A stretch of DNA of 60,096 nucleotides, taken from assembly GCA_963714325.1 (NCBI GenBank), contig CAVQOB010000030.1, positions 1 to 60,096 of the forward strand, read 5' to 3'. Position numbers and translations under genes: made by a program. Every line of letters begins with the position of its first letter. The stretch's first letter is position 1. The DNA is from CAVQOB01 sp963714325 (GTDB lineage Bacteria > Pseudomonadota > Alphaproteobacteria > Rhizobiales > Hyphomicrobiaceae). The notes under the pieces are model-generated. The model was not told the DNA's origin. It worked only from the letters and a program-made list of their open reading frames with translations, and did not search any database. Shown here piece after piece: positions 52,024-60,096 of this stretch.

Positions 52024-53147
52024 TGGCACGCGCTCCGGTGCTGCAAGAGACAGAAACACTTCCAGAGGCTGACCGGCTTGGCGAATTCCCGCATCCGCGC
52101 GCCACCAAGGCGCTGTTCGGCCACGAAGCCGCCGAACGCGAGATGAGCGGCGCCGTTGCTGGCAATCGGCTGCATCACGGCTGGCTGCTGACGGGCCCCG
52201 AAGGCATCGGCAAGGCGACGCTCGCCTACCGGTTTGCCCGTCATTTGCTGGCGGCACCTGACGAACGCGATCCCTTCGGCGCGAGCCTCGATGTCGGGGC
52301 TGAGACCAGCGCCGCGCGGCAAGTGATGGCGCTTTCGCATCCCGGCCTGCTGATCATCCGCCGTCCCTATGATACCAGGACCAAGAAGTTCACGGCGTCG
52401 ATCCCGGTCGACGACGTGCGGCGGGTGCGCGCCTTCCTGACACATACCGTCGAGATGAACGCCTGGCGCGTGGTCATTGTCGACAGCGCCGACGAACTCA
52501 ATGCCAACGCCGCCAATGCGCTGTTGAAATCCCTGGAAGAGCCGCCGCCGCGCACCGTTTTTCTGCTGATTTCGTCGGCGCCGGGGCGCCTGCTGCCGAC
52601 CATACGCTCGCGCTGCCGGACATTCACACTGGCGGCCCTCGATGCGACCAGCCTGCGCCGCGCCGTCATGCAGGCCATCACCGCGACAGAGGATGCCAGC
52701 GCCCCCGGCGTGCAGAACTGGGATGAGCTCACGGCACTGGCGCATGGCAGTCCGCGCGCGGCGCTGAATTTCATCAGCACGGGCTCTGACAAGCTCTATG
52801 CCAAGGCGCAGGGCATTCTCGACCTGTTGCCGAAAGTCGATTGGTCAGCGGTTCACACCCTGTCCGACGAACTCGCAGGCGCCGCTGCCGATCAAAAGTT
52901 CGAAAGTTTTTATGACCTCCTGCTCGACCTGATCCGCCGCCTCATTCGCGCCGAAGCATTGGGCACAGGATCGGACGCCGACCGGTCGCAGGCGAAACGC
53001 CTCGTCGGCCCCTCGCGCCTGGCGATCTGGGCTGAAACCTGGGAAGCGATCACTGCCGAGAAAGCCACCTGCAAGGCGCTGAACCTCGACCGCAAGGCAC
53101 TGATCCTCGCCACCGTCGCCCGGCTCGAAGCAGCGTCGCTGGCGTAA
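52023..53147 (+). CDS. holB: DNA polymerase III subunit delta prime
   Basis: A 374-residue clamp-loader subunit. GNRLHHGWLLTGPEGIGKATLAYRFARHLL (modified P-loop), IPVDDVRRVRAFL, VVIVDSADELNANAANALLKSLEEPPPRTVFLLIS and the S-R-C (RSRCRTF) sensor region identify it. It is coupled by overlap to tmk. In related genomes metG comes next; here a 3.3-kb insert intervenes. Confidence 0.93.
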   Translation: MARAPVLQETETLPEADRLGEFPHPRATKALFGHEAAEREMSGAVAGNRLHHGWLLTGPEGIGKATLAYRFARHLLAAPDERDPFGASLDVGAETSAARQVMALSHPGLLIIRRPYDTRTKKFTASIPVDDVRRVRAFLTHTVEMNAWRVVIVDSADELNANAANALLKSLEEPPPRTVFLLISSAPGRLLPTIRSRCRTFTLAALDATSLRRAVMQAITATEDASAPGVQNWDELTALAHGSPRAALNFISTGSDKLYAKAQGILDLLPKVDWSAVHTLSDELAGAAADQKFESFYDLLLDLIRRLIRAEALGTGSDADRSQAKRLVGPSRLAIWAETWEAITAEKATCKALNLDRKALILATVARLEAASLA

Positions 53148-53184
53148 CCCGTTATGTTTCGGTATTGCCGGGCGATGCGTCCAT

Positions 53185-53321
53185 TGTCATCCCGGGCGCG
53201 CTGCGGCATGTCAATGACGCCGCGCAGACCCGGGACCTTATGAGACGCTCACGCACACGGTCCCGCGTCTGCACCGCAAAACGCCGCTGGCGCTGCGTTC
53301 TGCAGTGCGCGCGGGATGACA
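53185..53321. repeat. Dispersed palindromic repeat, TGTCATCCCG family
   Basis: A 137-base element bounded by TGTCATCCCG and CGGGATGACA. It shares CGCAGACCCGGGACCTT with the remnant at 1212-1228 and GGTCCCGCGTCTGCACCGCA with 51106-51277. Apart from it, 53148-53374 holds no gene. Confidence 0.8.
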
Positions 53322-53374
53322 TAAAACTTATTGTTCGCGACAGATCCCGGCGCTTTGATCGCGCCGCGCGGGGA

Positions 53375-54349
53375 TCACTCCGGCTTGATGCCGGCGTCCT
53401 TAATGATTTTGGCGTAGCTCGCGGTGTATGTCTCGAGCCACGTCGCGACGTCGGCGGGCTTGCCGGCTTTTATCTGCCCGCCGATCTCCTGGATGCGCTT
53501 GGCAACGTCCGGGTGGGCCAACGCTTTGTTGAGTTCCGCGTTGAGTTTTTCCACCATCGCCGGCGGCGTGCCGGCCGTCGTCAGCACGCCCTGCCAGGTG
53601 CCGCTTTCGGCGGCCGCCAACTTCAATTCGGTGAACGTCGGCACCTCCTTGATCGCCTCGACCCGCTGATCGCCGGTGACCGCGAGGCCTTTGAGTTGGC
53701 CCTGCTTGACGAAGCCCGCCGTTGCCGTCGCACCGTTGAGGATCAACTGCCCCTCGCCGCCGATCACTGCCTTGATGGCGTCGGCGCCACCCTTATAGGG
53801 AACGTGGGTCATGTCGACGCCCCAGGCCGATGTCAGCTGCAGGCCAGCGATGTGGTTGGCGACGCCGATACCGGCATTGGCAAAGGCGATTTTTCCAGGA
53901 TTGGCTTTGGCGTAGGCAACGAGTTCGGCGACAGTCGCGGCAGGGACACTCGGATGGGCGGCCAACACGTAGGGCGCAAACAGGATCATGCCGACAGGCG
54001 CCAGGTCCTTGGTCGGGCTATAGGTCATCTTGGCCAGCATCGACGGTGCGATCGCCAGCGTCGATACGTCGATCAGCAGCAGCGTGTGCCCGTCCTTGTC
54101 GGCATTGGCGACCTGATAGGCGCCGATGTTGCCGCCGGCGCCCGGCTTGTTCTCGACGATCACCGTCTGTCCGATCAACTCCTGCATTTTCGGGGCGATC
54201 AGCCGTGCCAGGATATCCGACGTACCCCCTGGCGCGAACGGAACCACGATGCGCACCGTTTTCGTGAAGGATTGCGCGGCAGCCGGCAGCGGCGCCAGCG
54301 CCAATGCGAGCACGGCGGTTGCAGCTGCTAAGGTGATCTTGAAACGCAT
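53375..54349 (-). CDS. Bug/TctC-family tripartite tricarboxylate-type solute receptor
   Basis: A 324-residue periplasmic receptor with a signal peptide ending PLPAAAQ. The family pattern is complete: VRIVVPFAPGGTSDILARLIAPKMQELIGQTVIVENKPGAGGNIGAYQVANADKDGHTLLL, then VPYKGGADAIKAVIGG. TctA/TctB membrane genes are absent here, as is usual for orphan Bug proteins. Ligand unknown. ATG at 54349. Confidence 0.9.
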   Translation of the reverse strand: MRFKITLAAATAVLALALAPLPAAAQSFTKTVRIVVPFAPGGTSDILARLIAPKMQELIGQTVIVENKPGAGGNIGAYQVANADKDGHTLLLIDVSTLAIAPSMLAKMTYSPTKDLAPVGMILFAPYVLAAHPSVPAATVAELVAYAKANPGKIAFANAGIGVANHIAGLQLTSAWGVDMTHVPYKGGADAIKAVIGGEGQLILNGATATAGFVKQGQLKGLAVTGDQRVEAIKEVPTFTELKLAAAESGTWQGVLTTAGTPPAMVEKLNAELNKALAHPDVAKRIQEIGGQIKAGKPADVATWLETYTASYAKIIKDAGIKPE

Positions 54350-54433
54350 GTTGCGCGGGTCCCTTGTGCGGTGTCGGGACCGATGGGAGCATGGCCGCCG
54401 TCGCCGCGTCAACATCGGTTTGAAAGAATGATC

Positions 54434-55204
54434 TTACGCCGCCCGCCGCCGGGTGGCGATGGCTTCACCGAAAGCCTGGAACAACGCGCGATTGACCGGA
54501 TTGCTCTGCGGATCGTATTCCGCATGCCACTGCACGCCGAGCGCAAAACCCGGCGCGTCGGCGATACGAATGGCCTCGATCGTGCCATCGTCCGACACGC
54601 CTTCGACGACGATCCGTTTGCCCGCCTCCAGGATGCCCTGGCCATGCAGGGAATTGACGCGAATGGTTTGACGCCCAAGGAGTCGCGCAAACACGCCATC
54701 TGGCACCAGATTGACATCGTGGCGATCGGCGAAGACGACGGCGGGATCGGGATGAATTTCGCCGGTCGCCAGCCTGGGCATGCGATGGTTCTGTCGGCCG
54801 GGCAGTTCGCGGATTTCAGGATGCAGGGTGCCGCCGAACGCGACGTTCATTTCCTGAAAGCCGCGGCAAATTCCAAAAACCGGAACGCCGCGCGCGACAC
54901 AAGCCTCGATCAAGGGCAGCGCGGTATCGTCGCGGCGCTCATCGTAGGGCTCGTGCCGGGCGTGCGGCTGATGCCCGAAGCGTGTCGGATGCACGTTGGC
55001 GCGGGCGCCGGTCAACACGATGCCATCAACGACCTGCAGCAAGGTCTCGATGTCGGTGATGTCGGGCGCCGCCGCAAACATCAGTGGCAGCGCACCGGTG
55101 ACCTCGGCGATCGCACGAAGATTGCGCTCGCCAACCATTTGAACAGGAAACCGGTTTTCGACGACGTGCACGTTTCCTATCACGCCGACCACGGGCTTCG
55201 TCAT
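54434..55204 (-). CDS. Class I glutamine amidotransferase-like hydrolase (peptidase C26)
   Basis: A 256-residue protein of the gamma-glutamyl-GABA hydrolase (PuuD-like) family: KPVVGVIGN, IDGIVLTGARANVHPTRFG in the form VVDGIVLTG, the nucleophile cysteine in PVFGICRGFQEMNVAFGGTL and the histidine-glutamate pair in LGVQWHAEYD. It would hydrolyse a gamma-glutamyl amide. ATG at 55204. It stands alone between the Bug receptor gene and a small membrane protein gene on the same strand. Confidence 0.88.
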   Translation of the reverse strand: MTKPVVGVIGNVHVVENRFPVQMVGERNLRAIAEVTGALPLMFAAAPDITDIETLLQVVDGIVLTGARANVHPTRFGHQPHARHEPYDERRDDTALPLIEACVARGVPVFGICRGFQEMNVAFGGTLHPEIRELPGRQNHRMPRLATGEIHPDPAVVFADRHDVNLVPDGVFARLLGRQTIRVNSLHGQGILEAGKRIVVEGVSDDGTIEAIRIADAPGFALGVQWHAEYDPQSNPVNRALFQAFGEAIATRRRAA

Positions 55205-55342
55205 AACCTGCACTCTGCCTGCACTCTGGGCCTACTGGCTGAAGTCACAATTCTCCGGACTGGTAAAACTGCAATGGATTGGCCGCGCAATGCAAGCCAA
55301 CGACGCCGAACAAACTTAAGCGGCGCCGGAACTGTGGCAAAT

Positions 55343-55633
55343 TCAGCGCCGTTCGCGATCGCGCTGCCAATAGACGAACAGCACCGTCACCATCGCCGTC
55401 AGCGCCATTGTGACAAAGATATCGGAGCGCTTGATGAAGGCCAGCCAGATGTTGATGGCGTAGGCCATTGAACTGCCGCGACCGACCAGCAGGCCGTTAC
55501 CAGCCAGGACCGCGAGGATCACCAGCGACGTCAAGCAAACGGCGAATGCCGCCAGCGCCACCTGCTTGAGCAAGCGCGAGACCAGCATCTTCTTATTCCC
55601 GGGCATGATCAACGTCGTCTTGTCATTCGCCAT
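55343..55633 (-). CDS. Small membrane protein with two helices
   Basis: A 96-residue protein with two hydrophobic helices (QVALAAFAVCLTSLVILAVLAGNGLLV and SDIFVTMALTAMVTVLFVYWQ) and a basic end RDRERR. No family recognised. ATG at 55633 has AAGG eight bases upstream; a longer in-frame start (55777) looks unlike protein of this class. Confidence 0.65.
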   Translation of the reverse strand: MANDKTTLIMPGNKKMLVSRLLKQVALAAFAVCLTSLVILAVLAGNGLLVGRGSSMAYAINIWLAFIKRSDIFVTMALTAMVTVLFVYWQRDRERR

Positions 55634-55836
55634 GGCTTCAACCTTTCCGTCAGTTTCGTGGCAAGATAGCCAATTCGCTGACGTTCGCGTTGGCAGTGAA
55701 ACCATCAGCACGAGCTGTTGTGCCCAAAAGGCTCCAACTGACACCTTCAAGTCCGATGCTGGAGTTCCGCGGAACATGTGCTAATTGTGTGCTGTTTTAA
55801 TGGAAAATTCCGTCACATTTTTAACGAAGGACTATC

Positions 55837-56256
55837 ATGGAACCGCGTGGCGATACTGTCGTGCAAATCGGCGCACTGGAACTAAAATTTGCCGTCGATA
55901 CCGAAGACCTCGTGATGTTTGAATTCGTCGTTCCGCCGAATGCGCGCGTGCCGGCACCCCACCATCACGTGAGTGTCGACGAAGCCGTCTACTGCATCGC
56001 CGGAACTCTGACGACCACGATCGGAGAGCAGAAGCATGCGCTCGGCGCGAACAAGTCACGCTTCATCCCGCGCGGGACAGTTCACACGCACGAAAACCTG
56101 CATAGTGAAACAGCGCGGGCACTCATTGTCATGACGCCCGGGTCCATCGGCCGCCGGTACTTCGAGGAGATAGCCGACCTGCTGCGCGGTCCCGGCAAGC
56201 CCGACATGGCGAAAGCCAAAGATATCATGCTGCGCTATGGCTTGGTAGCGGCATAG
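55837..56256 (+). CDS. Cupin-domain protein
   Basis: A 139-residue single-domain cupin. Motif 1 (PAPHHHVSVDEAVYCIAGTLTTTIG) supplies the metal-binding histidines and glutamate, and motif 2 is FIPRGTVHTHENLHSE. Function open: oxygenase, isomerase or sensor. ATG at 55837 follows AAGGA at seven bases. It is transcribed toward metG. Confidence 0.85.
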   Translation: MEPRGDTVVQIGALELKFAVDTEDLVMFEFVVPPNARVPAPHHHVSVDEAVYCIAGTLTTTIGEQKHALGANKSRFIPRGTVHTHENLHSETARALIVMTPGSIGRRYFEEIADLLRGPGKPDMAKAKDIMLRYGLVAA

Positions 56257-56481
56257 CGGTTGCCTGCAAACGCTATGCCGGTACCACCGGAATATTTTGA
56301 CACGCCGATAGATTTAAGGTTCCTATCGCGCGATGTCACTCGCAACCCCAGCCATTCTGCGGATGTGTTGCGCGCGAATGCGGTGAAATCCGCCGCTTTC
56401 GCGCTTTCAGCCTTGGCGTGCGGCTTTGCGCGCCCTACAAGCCTCCCCAGTCATCATCCCCAGAGAACGGAGCTCCGCACC

Positions 56482-58075
56482 ATGAGCGGGCGCGAAAAAT
56501 TCTATCTGACCACAGCCATCTCCTATCCGAACGGAGTGCCGCACATCGGGCATGCCTATGAGGCGATCTGTACCGATGCCATTGCGCGCTTCAAGCGGCT
56601 CGACGGCTCCGACGTGTTCTTTCTGACGGGCACTGACGAACACGGCATGAAGATGAAACAGACGGCGGTCAAGGAAGGCATCAGCCCACGCGCACTCGCC
56701 GACCGCAATGCCGCGCGCTTCCAGGAGATGGTGACGGCGCTGAACCTGAGCCACGATCGCTTCATCCGCACCTCGGAGGAGGCGCACTACCGCTCGTCCG
56801 AAGAGCTCTGGCGCCGCATCGACAAATCAGGCGACATCTACCTCGATGGATACGCCGGGTGGTATTCGGTGCGCGACGAAGCGTTCTATGCCGAGAGCGA
56901 AACGACAATCGGCGAGGACGGCGTGCGCGTCGGCCCGCAAGGCACGCCAGTCGAATGGACAGAGGAAAAAACCTACTTCTTCCGAACTCAAGAAGTACCA
57001 GGACCGGTTGTTGGAACTTTACGACAAGCAGCCGGATTTCATCAGCCCGCCCGAGCGGCGCAATGAAATCGTCTCGTTCGTCAAGGGTGGCCTTGAAGAT
57101 CTCTCGATCTCGCGCACCACACTCGATTGGGGCATTCCCGTGCCGAACGCACCCGGTCACGTCATGTACGTCTGGATCGATGCGCTCAACAACTATACGA
57201 CCGGCGTCGGCTTCCCCAACGAACAGGACCCCAACTGGCGCTACTGGCCGGCCGACGTGCACATCATCGGCAAGGACATCACCCGCTTCCACGCCGTCTA
57301 TTGGCCAGCCTTCCTGATGAGTGCTGGACTGCCGATCCCGAAGCGCATCTTCGGCCATGGCTTCGTGCTCAACAAGGGCGAGAAAATGTCGAAGTCGGTC
57401 GGCAACGTGCTTGACCCCTTTGACCTCGTGAAGGCTTACGGTGTCGACCAGACCCGCTATTTCTTCTTGCGCGAAGTCGCCTTCGGGCAGGACGGCAACT
57501 ATTCAGCCGAAGCGATCAAGAACCGCATCAACGCCGACCTCGCCAACGGTCTCGGCAATCTCGCACAGCGCTCGCTGTCGATGCTGTTCAAGAACTGCGA
57601 TGGCAAAATTCCCGTGCCTGGTGCTTTCACCGAGGCCGATCAAGCGATCTTGGCCGCCGCCGACGCGATGATCATCGAGGCGCGCGCGCAGATGCAGGAT
57701 CTGGCGATCAACAAAGTCTTCGACAGTGCGTGGGCGGTGGTCAATCTCGGTGATAAGTATTTCGCCGGCGAAGAGCCGTGGGCGAAGAAGAAGACGGACC
57801 CGAAGCGCATGGAGACCGTGCTCTATGTGACGGCGGAGATCGTGCGCCAGATCGCGATCATCGCGCAACCGGCGATGCCGCAGTCAACCGCCAAGCTGCT
57901 CGATCTTCTGGTGATCGCGCCAGAGGATCGGACGTTTGCGTCACTCGGCGCCAAGGGACGTTTGAAGCCCGGCATCGCCATCCCCGAGCCGCAGGGCGTC
58001 TTCCCGCGTTGGCTCGATCCGGAGGAACAGGCCAAGCTCGCCGCCAAAGGCCCCAAGCCGCCGAAGAAACCGTAG
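56482..58075 (+). pseudogene. metG: Methionyl-tRNA synthetase, frameshifted
   Basis: MetRS charges tRNA-Met for all translation. The first frame (ATG 56482, AGAGAACGGAG upstream) has PNGVPHIGHAYEA (HIGH box) and the connective peptide up to EWTEEKTYFFR; the second continues LKKYQDRLLELYDKQPDFISPPERRNE and carries the KMSKS box (LNKGEKMSKSVGN) to the end. One extra A near 56985 (CGAACTC where CGACTC is expected) breaks the frame; without it the protein is 530 residues, normal for the alphaproteobacterial form. Because metG is essential, a sequence error is the likeliest explanation unless another copy exists. Confidence 0.88.
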
Positions 58076-58119
58076 TCCTTTGCGCGCTTCTTCTGCACGT
58101 ATCCGTTCGTTCAAAAAAG

Positions 58120-58264
58120 CGTCATGGCCGCGGAGGCGGCCACCCAAGCAAACCAACAACAGGCGAAAGGGCAGCGATGACCACGATTCATTCACAGGCC
58201 ATCCGTGTCGTTGATTCAAAACGCCGTGCAACTTGCTTGGGTGGCCGCCTCCGCGGCCATGACG
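58120..58264. repeat. 32-bp perfect inverted repeat element
   Basis: Arms 58120-58151 and 58233-58264 are perfect complements with an 81-base spacer. The arm contains GGCCGCGGAGGCGGCCACCC. It lies between metG and tatD and resembles a rhizobial REP/BIME or miniature element; no gene is seen in the spacer. Confidence 0.92.
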
Positions 58265-58316
58265 GCGCTATTCAGCAGCCTCTACGCCCAGAGTTGGCCG
58301 GCACCTGAGACCAACA

Positions 58317-59132
58317 ATGCTCGTCGATCACCACTGCCATCTCGACTTCCCCGACCTCGCGGCCGATCGCGCGGGCGTCCTCGTACGCGCCAGCGCTGCA
58401 GGCGTCGGGTTGATCGTGACGATCTCGACGCGCATCCGGAAGTTTGACATTTACCGCGAGATCGCCGAGGCGCACGGCCAAGTCTACTTCTCCGTCGGCA
58501 CGCACCCGCACTACGCGCATGAGGAACTCGACGTCCCGGTCAATGAGATCGTGCGGCTGTCCGCACACCCAAAATGCGTCGCCATCGGCGAAGCCGGCCT
58601 CGACTACCACTATGACAAGAGCCCGCGCGCCGCCCAGCGCGAGGGTTTTCTGAAACACATCGACGCCGCAAGACAGACCGGCCTGCCGCTCGAAATCCAT
58701 GCCCGCGAGGCCGATGACGACATCGGCGATATCCTTGAGGCGGAAATGAAGAAGGGCGCTTTCAAAGCCGTGCTGCACTGCTTCACCGGCGGCCAGCGCC
58801 TTGCGGATCGCGCCGTCGCTCTCGGGCTCTACGTCTCGGCCTCCGGCGTCATCACCTTCAAGAATTCCGACGCCTTGCGCCAAGTGTTCGCCAGCGTGCC
58901 GCTCGACCGCCTGCTGGTCGAGACCGATGCGCCGTACCTGGCGCCCCTGCCCTATCGGGGAAAGCGCAATGAGCCGGCCTACGTCGCACACACCGCTGCG
59001 GCCCTTGCCACGATGAAACACGTCAGCCCCGCCGAAATAGCCGCGACCACCACGGAGAATTTCTTCCGGCTCTATGCTAAGACGCCACGGACTGCCTTAG
59101 GAGCGGACGTGCGGCCGGGACATCACGGATGA
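58317..59132 (+). CDS. tatD: TatD-family metal-dependent deoxyribonuclease
   Basis: A 271-residue TIM-barrel hydrolase. Metal ligands: H-x-H in VDHHCHLDF, E in AIGEAGLDYHYD, H in LEIHAREAD, H in VLHCFTGG and D in LLVETDAPYLAP. Studied members have 3'-5' DNase activity. It is downstream of metG in the order conserved in Rhizobiales, and its stop overlaps the next start (ATGA). Confidence 0.94.
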   Translation: MLVDHHCHLDFPDLAADRAGVLVRASAAGVGLIVTISTRIRKFDIYREIAEAHGQVYFSVGTHPHYAHEELDVPVNEIVRLSAHPKCVAIGEAGLDYHYDKSPRAAQREGFLKHIDAARQTGLPLEIHAREADDDIGDILEAEMKKGAFKAVLHCFTGGQRLADRAVALGLYVSASGVITFKNSDALRQVFASVPLDRLLVETDAPYLAPLPYRGKRNEPAYVAHTAAALATMKHVSPAEIAATTTENFFRLYAKTPRTALGADVRPGHHG

Positions 59133-59929
59133 GCTATCGATTGACGTTTCTCGGCACGGGTTCCTCGGGCGGCGTGCCGCGCATCGGCAATCATTGGGGC
59201 GCCTGCGATCCGAGCGAGCCAAAGAACCAGCGGCGGCGCTGCGCGGTGATCGTCGAGCGCTTCTCGAGGACCGGAAAAACGACTATCCTGATCGATACGC
59301 CGCCAGACGTGCGCGACGGCCTGCTGGCGACGCGCATCGATCATGTCGACGCAGTTTTGTTCACCCACGACCACGCCGACCATACCCACGGCATCGACGA
59401 GTTGCGCGTCTTTGCACTGCTTGCCAAACGCCGCGTCGACGTGTTCATGGATGATCCGACCTGGGACAGCCTGCTGCCGCGCTTTCGCTACTGCTTCGAG
59501 AAGAAGATCAATTCCACCTATCCCCCGATCCTGCAGCGCCACGCCCTGACACCCGGCACCCCCATCACCATCGATGGCCAGGGCGGACCGATCACTGCGA
59601 TCCCGATCCTGCAGGATCACGGCGAGATGCCCTCGCTCGGGTTCCGCTTTGGCCGCCTCGCCTATTCACCGGATATCGTCGGCGTGCCGCCCCAATCGGA
59701 GCCGCTTTTCGAAGGCCTCGACACCTGGATCGTCGACGCGCTGCGTCCGCTGCCGCATCCGAGCCATTGGAGTCTCAAACAGACGCTCGCGGCAATTGAG
59801 CGCTTCAAGCCGGCCCGCGCCATCCTCACCCACATGCACATCGATCTCGACTATCAGTCGCTCAAGCGGGAACTCCCCGCCCACATCGAACCGGCGTTCG
59901 ACGGCATGCAGGTGATGTTCGAGGGCTGA
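59129..59929 (+). CDS. MBL-fold metallo-hydrolase (PhnP/RNase Z-like)
   Basis: A 266-residue metallo-beta-lactamase-fold hydrolase with the phosphodiesterase-type start LTFLGTGSSGGVPRIGNHWGACDP, motif H-x-H-x-D-H in VLFTHDHADHTHGIDEL, then LQDHGEMPSLGFRF, IVDALRPLPHPSHWSLKQTL and LTHMHIDLDY. It is of the PhnP/phosphoribosyl-cyclic-phosphate phosphodiesterase type in layout, but its substrate in this tatD context is unknown. The start overlaps tatD by four bases. Confidence 0.92.
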   Translation: MSYRLTFLGTGSSGGVPRIGNHWGACDPSEPKNQRRRCAVIVERFSRTGKTTILIDTPPDVRDGLLATRIDHVDAVLFTHDHADHTHGIDELRVFALLAKRRVDVFMDDPTWDSLLPRFRYCFEKKINSTYPPILQRHALTPGTPITIDGQGGPITAIPILQDHGEMPSLGFRFGRLAYSPDIVGVPPQSEPLFEGLDTWIVDALRPLPHPSHWSLKQTLAAIERFKPARAILTHMHIDLDYQSLKRELPAHIEPAFDGMQVMFEG

Positions 59930-60096
59930 ACGACAGACCAGCTCGCGGCTCTTCGATCGAATCCAACCTCAGGTCGACATCCACCGGATCGCCGCCACGT
60001 CTCCGATCACATCGCTGGGAGGTAAGAGCGTCGAGAAGACGTTCTGACACGAAGGCCCCCTCACCTGCCCAGAGTGTTTGTCTATCCCTGGCATTC
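59930..60096. repeat. Window end: dispersed repeat
   Basis: No gene is seen. The word GAAGGCCCCCTCACCTGCCC then AGAGTGTTTG at 60051-60080 matches 27 of 30 bases at 44711-44740. Confidence 0.6.

Noticed and set aside
56257..56481. Riboswitch or T-box before metG
   Set aside because: No SAM or T-box consensus words were seen, and T-boxes are not expected in this group.

Overview
The window reads as chromosome of a high-GC alphaproteobacterium of the order Hyphomicrobiales (Rhizobiales). This rests on a Porin_2-type outer-membrane porin, a pyruvate dehydrogenase E1-beta that carries its own lipoyl domain, a DUF4170/DUF374/KdtA/LpxK lipid A cluster, and the gene order dac-tmk-holB-metG-tatD-MBL. 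No rRNA, tRNA or CRISPR array was recognised. Short palindromic repeats of several families fill most intergenic gaps.

Layout. 1-1191: right part of an IS4-family element. 1.3-2.2 kb: ParE-type toxin-antitoxin pair and an inverted-repeat element. 2.2-3.6: porin. 4.2-5.5: IS110-family element. 5.8-10.98: DUF559 nuclease-like gene, GNAT, Ldh2 dehydrogenase joined in frame to an M19 dipeptidase homologue, Fe-S photolyase and DUF2256. 10.97-12.9: frameshifted gph-like gene and pgk. 13.1-14.35: broken SMP-30/gluconolactonase. 14.4-19.9: lipid A/Kdo cluster (lpxK frameshifted; DUF374 fused to kdtA; ABC exporter; DUF4170). 20.4-21.6: solute-binding protein behind a TPP riboswitch. 21.7-25.4: Ada-like methyltransferase, NHL-repeat protein, two lipoproteins. 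25.7-31.6: pyruvate dehydrogenase operon interrupted by two Uma2-family genes and a zinc-ribbon gene, then an FtsB-like gene. 31.7-37.4: LysE remnant, Tat-type deaminase, ilvH, GST, fitAB toxin-antitoxin, ilvB, miaA. 37.7-44.7: DUF442 protein, MFS transporter, HpcH/HpaI aldolase, dihaem cytochrome c-DUF4384 protein, ThDP enzyme. 44.9-46.17: second, inverted copy of the IS4 element. 46.5-60: HAD phosphatase, NamZ-like hydrolase, RlpA, D-Ala-D-Ala carboxypeptidase, tmk, holB, a 3-kb insert (TctC, class I amidotransferase, membrane protein, cupin), metG (frameshifted), tatD and a metallo-hydrolase.

Themes. (1) Thiamine: a TPP riboswitch controls an orphan solute-binding protein, and the window also holds several ThDP enzymes (PDH E1, acetolactate synthase, a further AHAS-like enzyme). 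(2) Palindromic repeats have entered coding and mobile DNA: paired REP hairpins encode the linkers of both PDH lipoyl proteins, and both IS4 copies sit in the same repeat family. (3) The least conventional gene arrangement is the PDH operon, where two paralogous Uma2 nucleases are tightly coupled to pdhB/pdhC and pdhA. (4) Single-base frameshifts occur in genes expected to be needed for growth (metG, lpxK), one beside an eight-C run in the gluconolactonase gene, so assembly or read errors should be excluded before any of these genes is called a true pseudogene.
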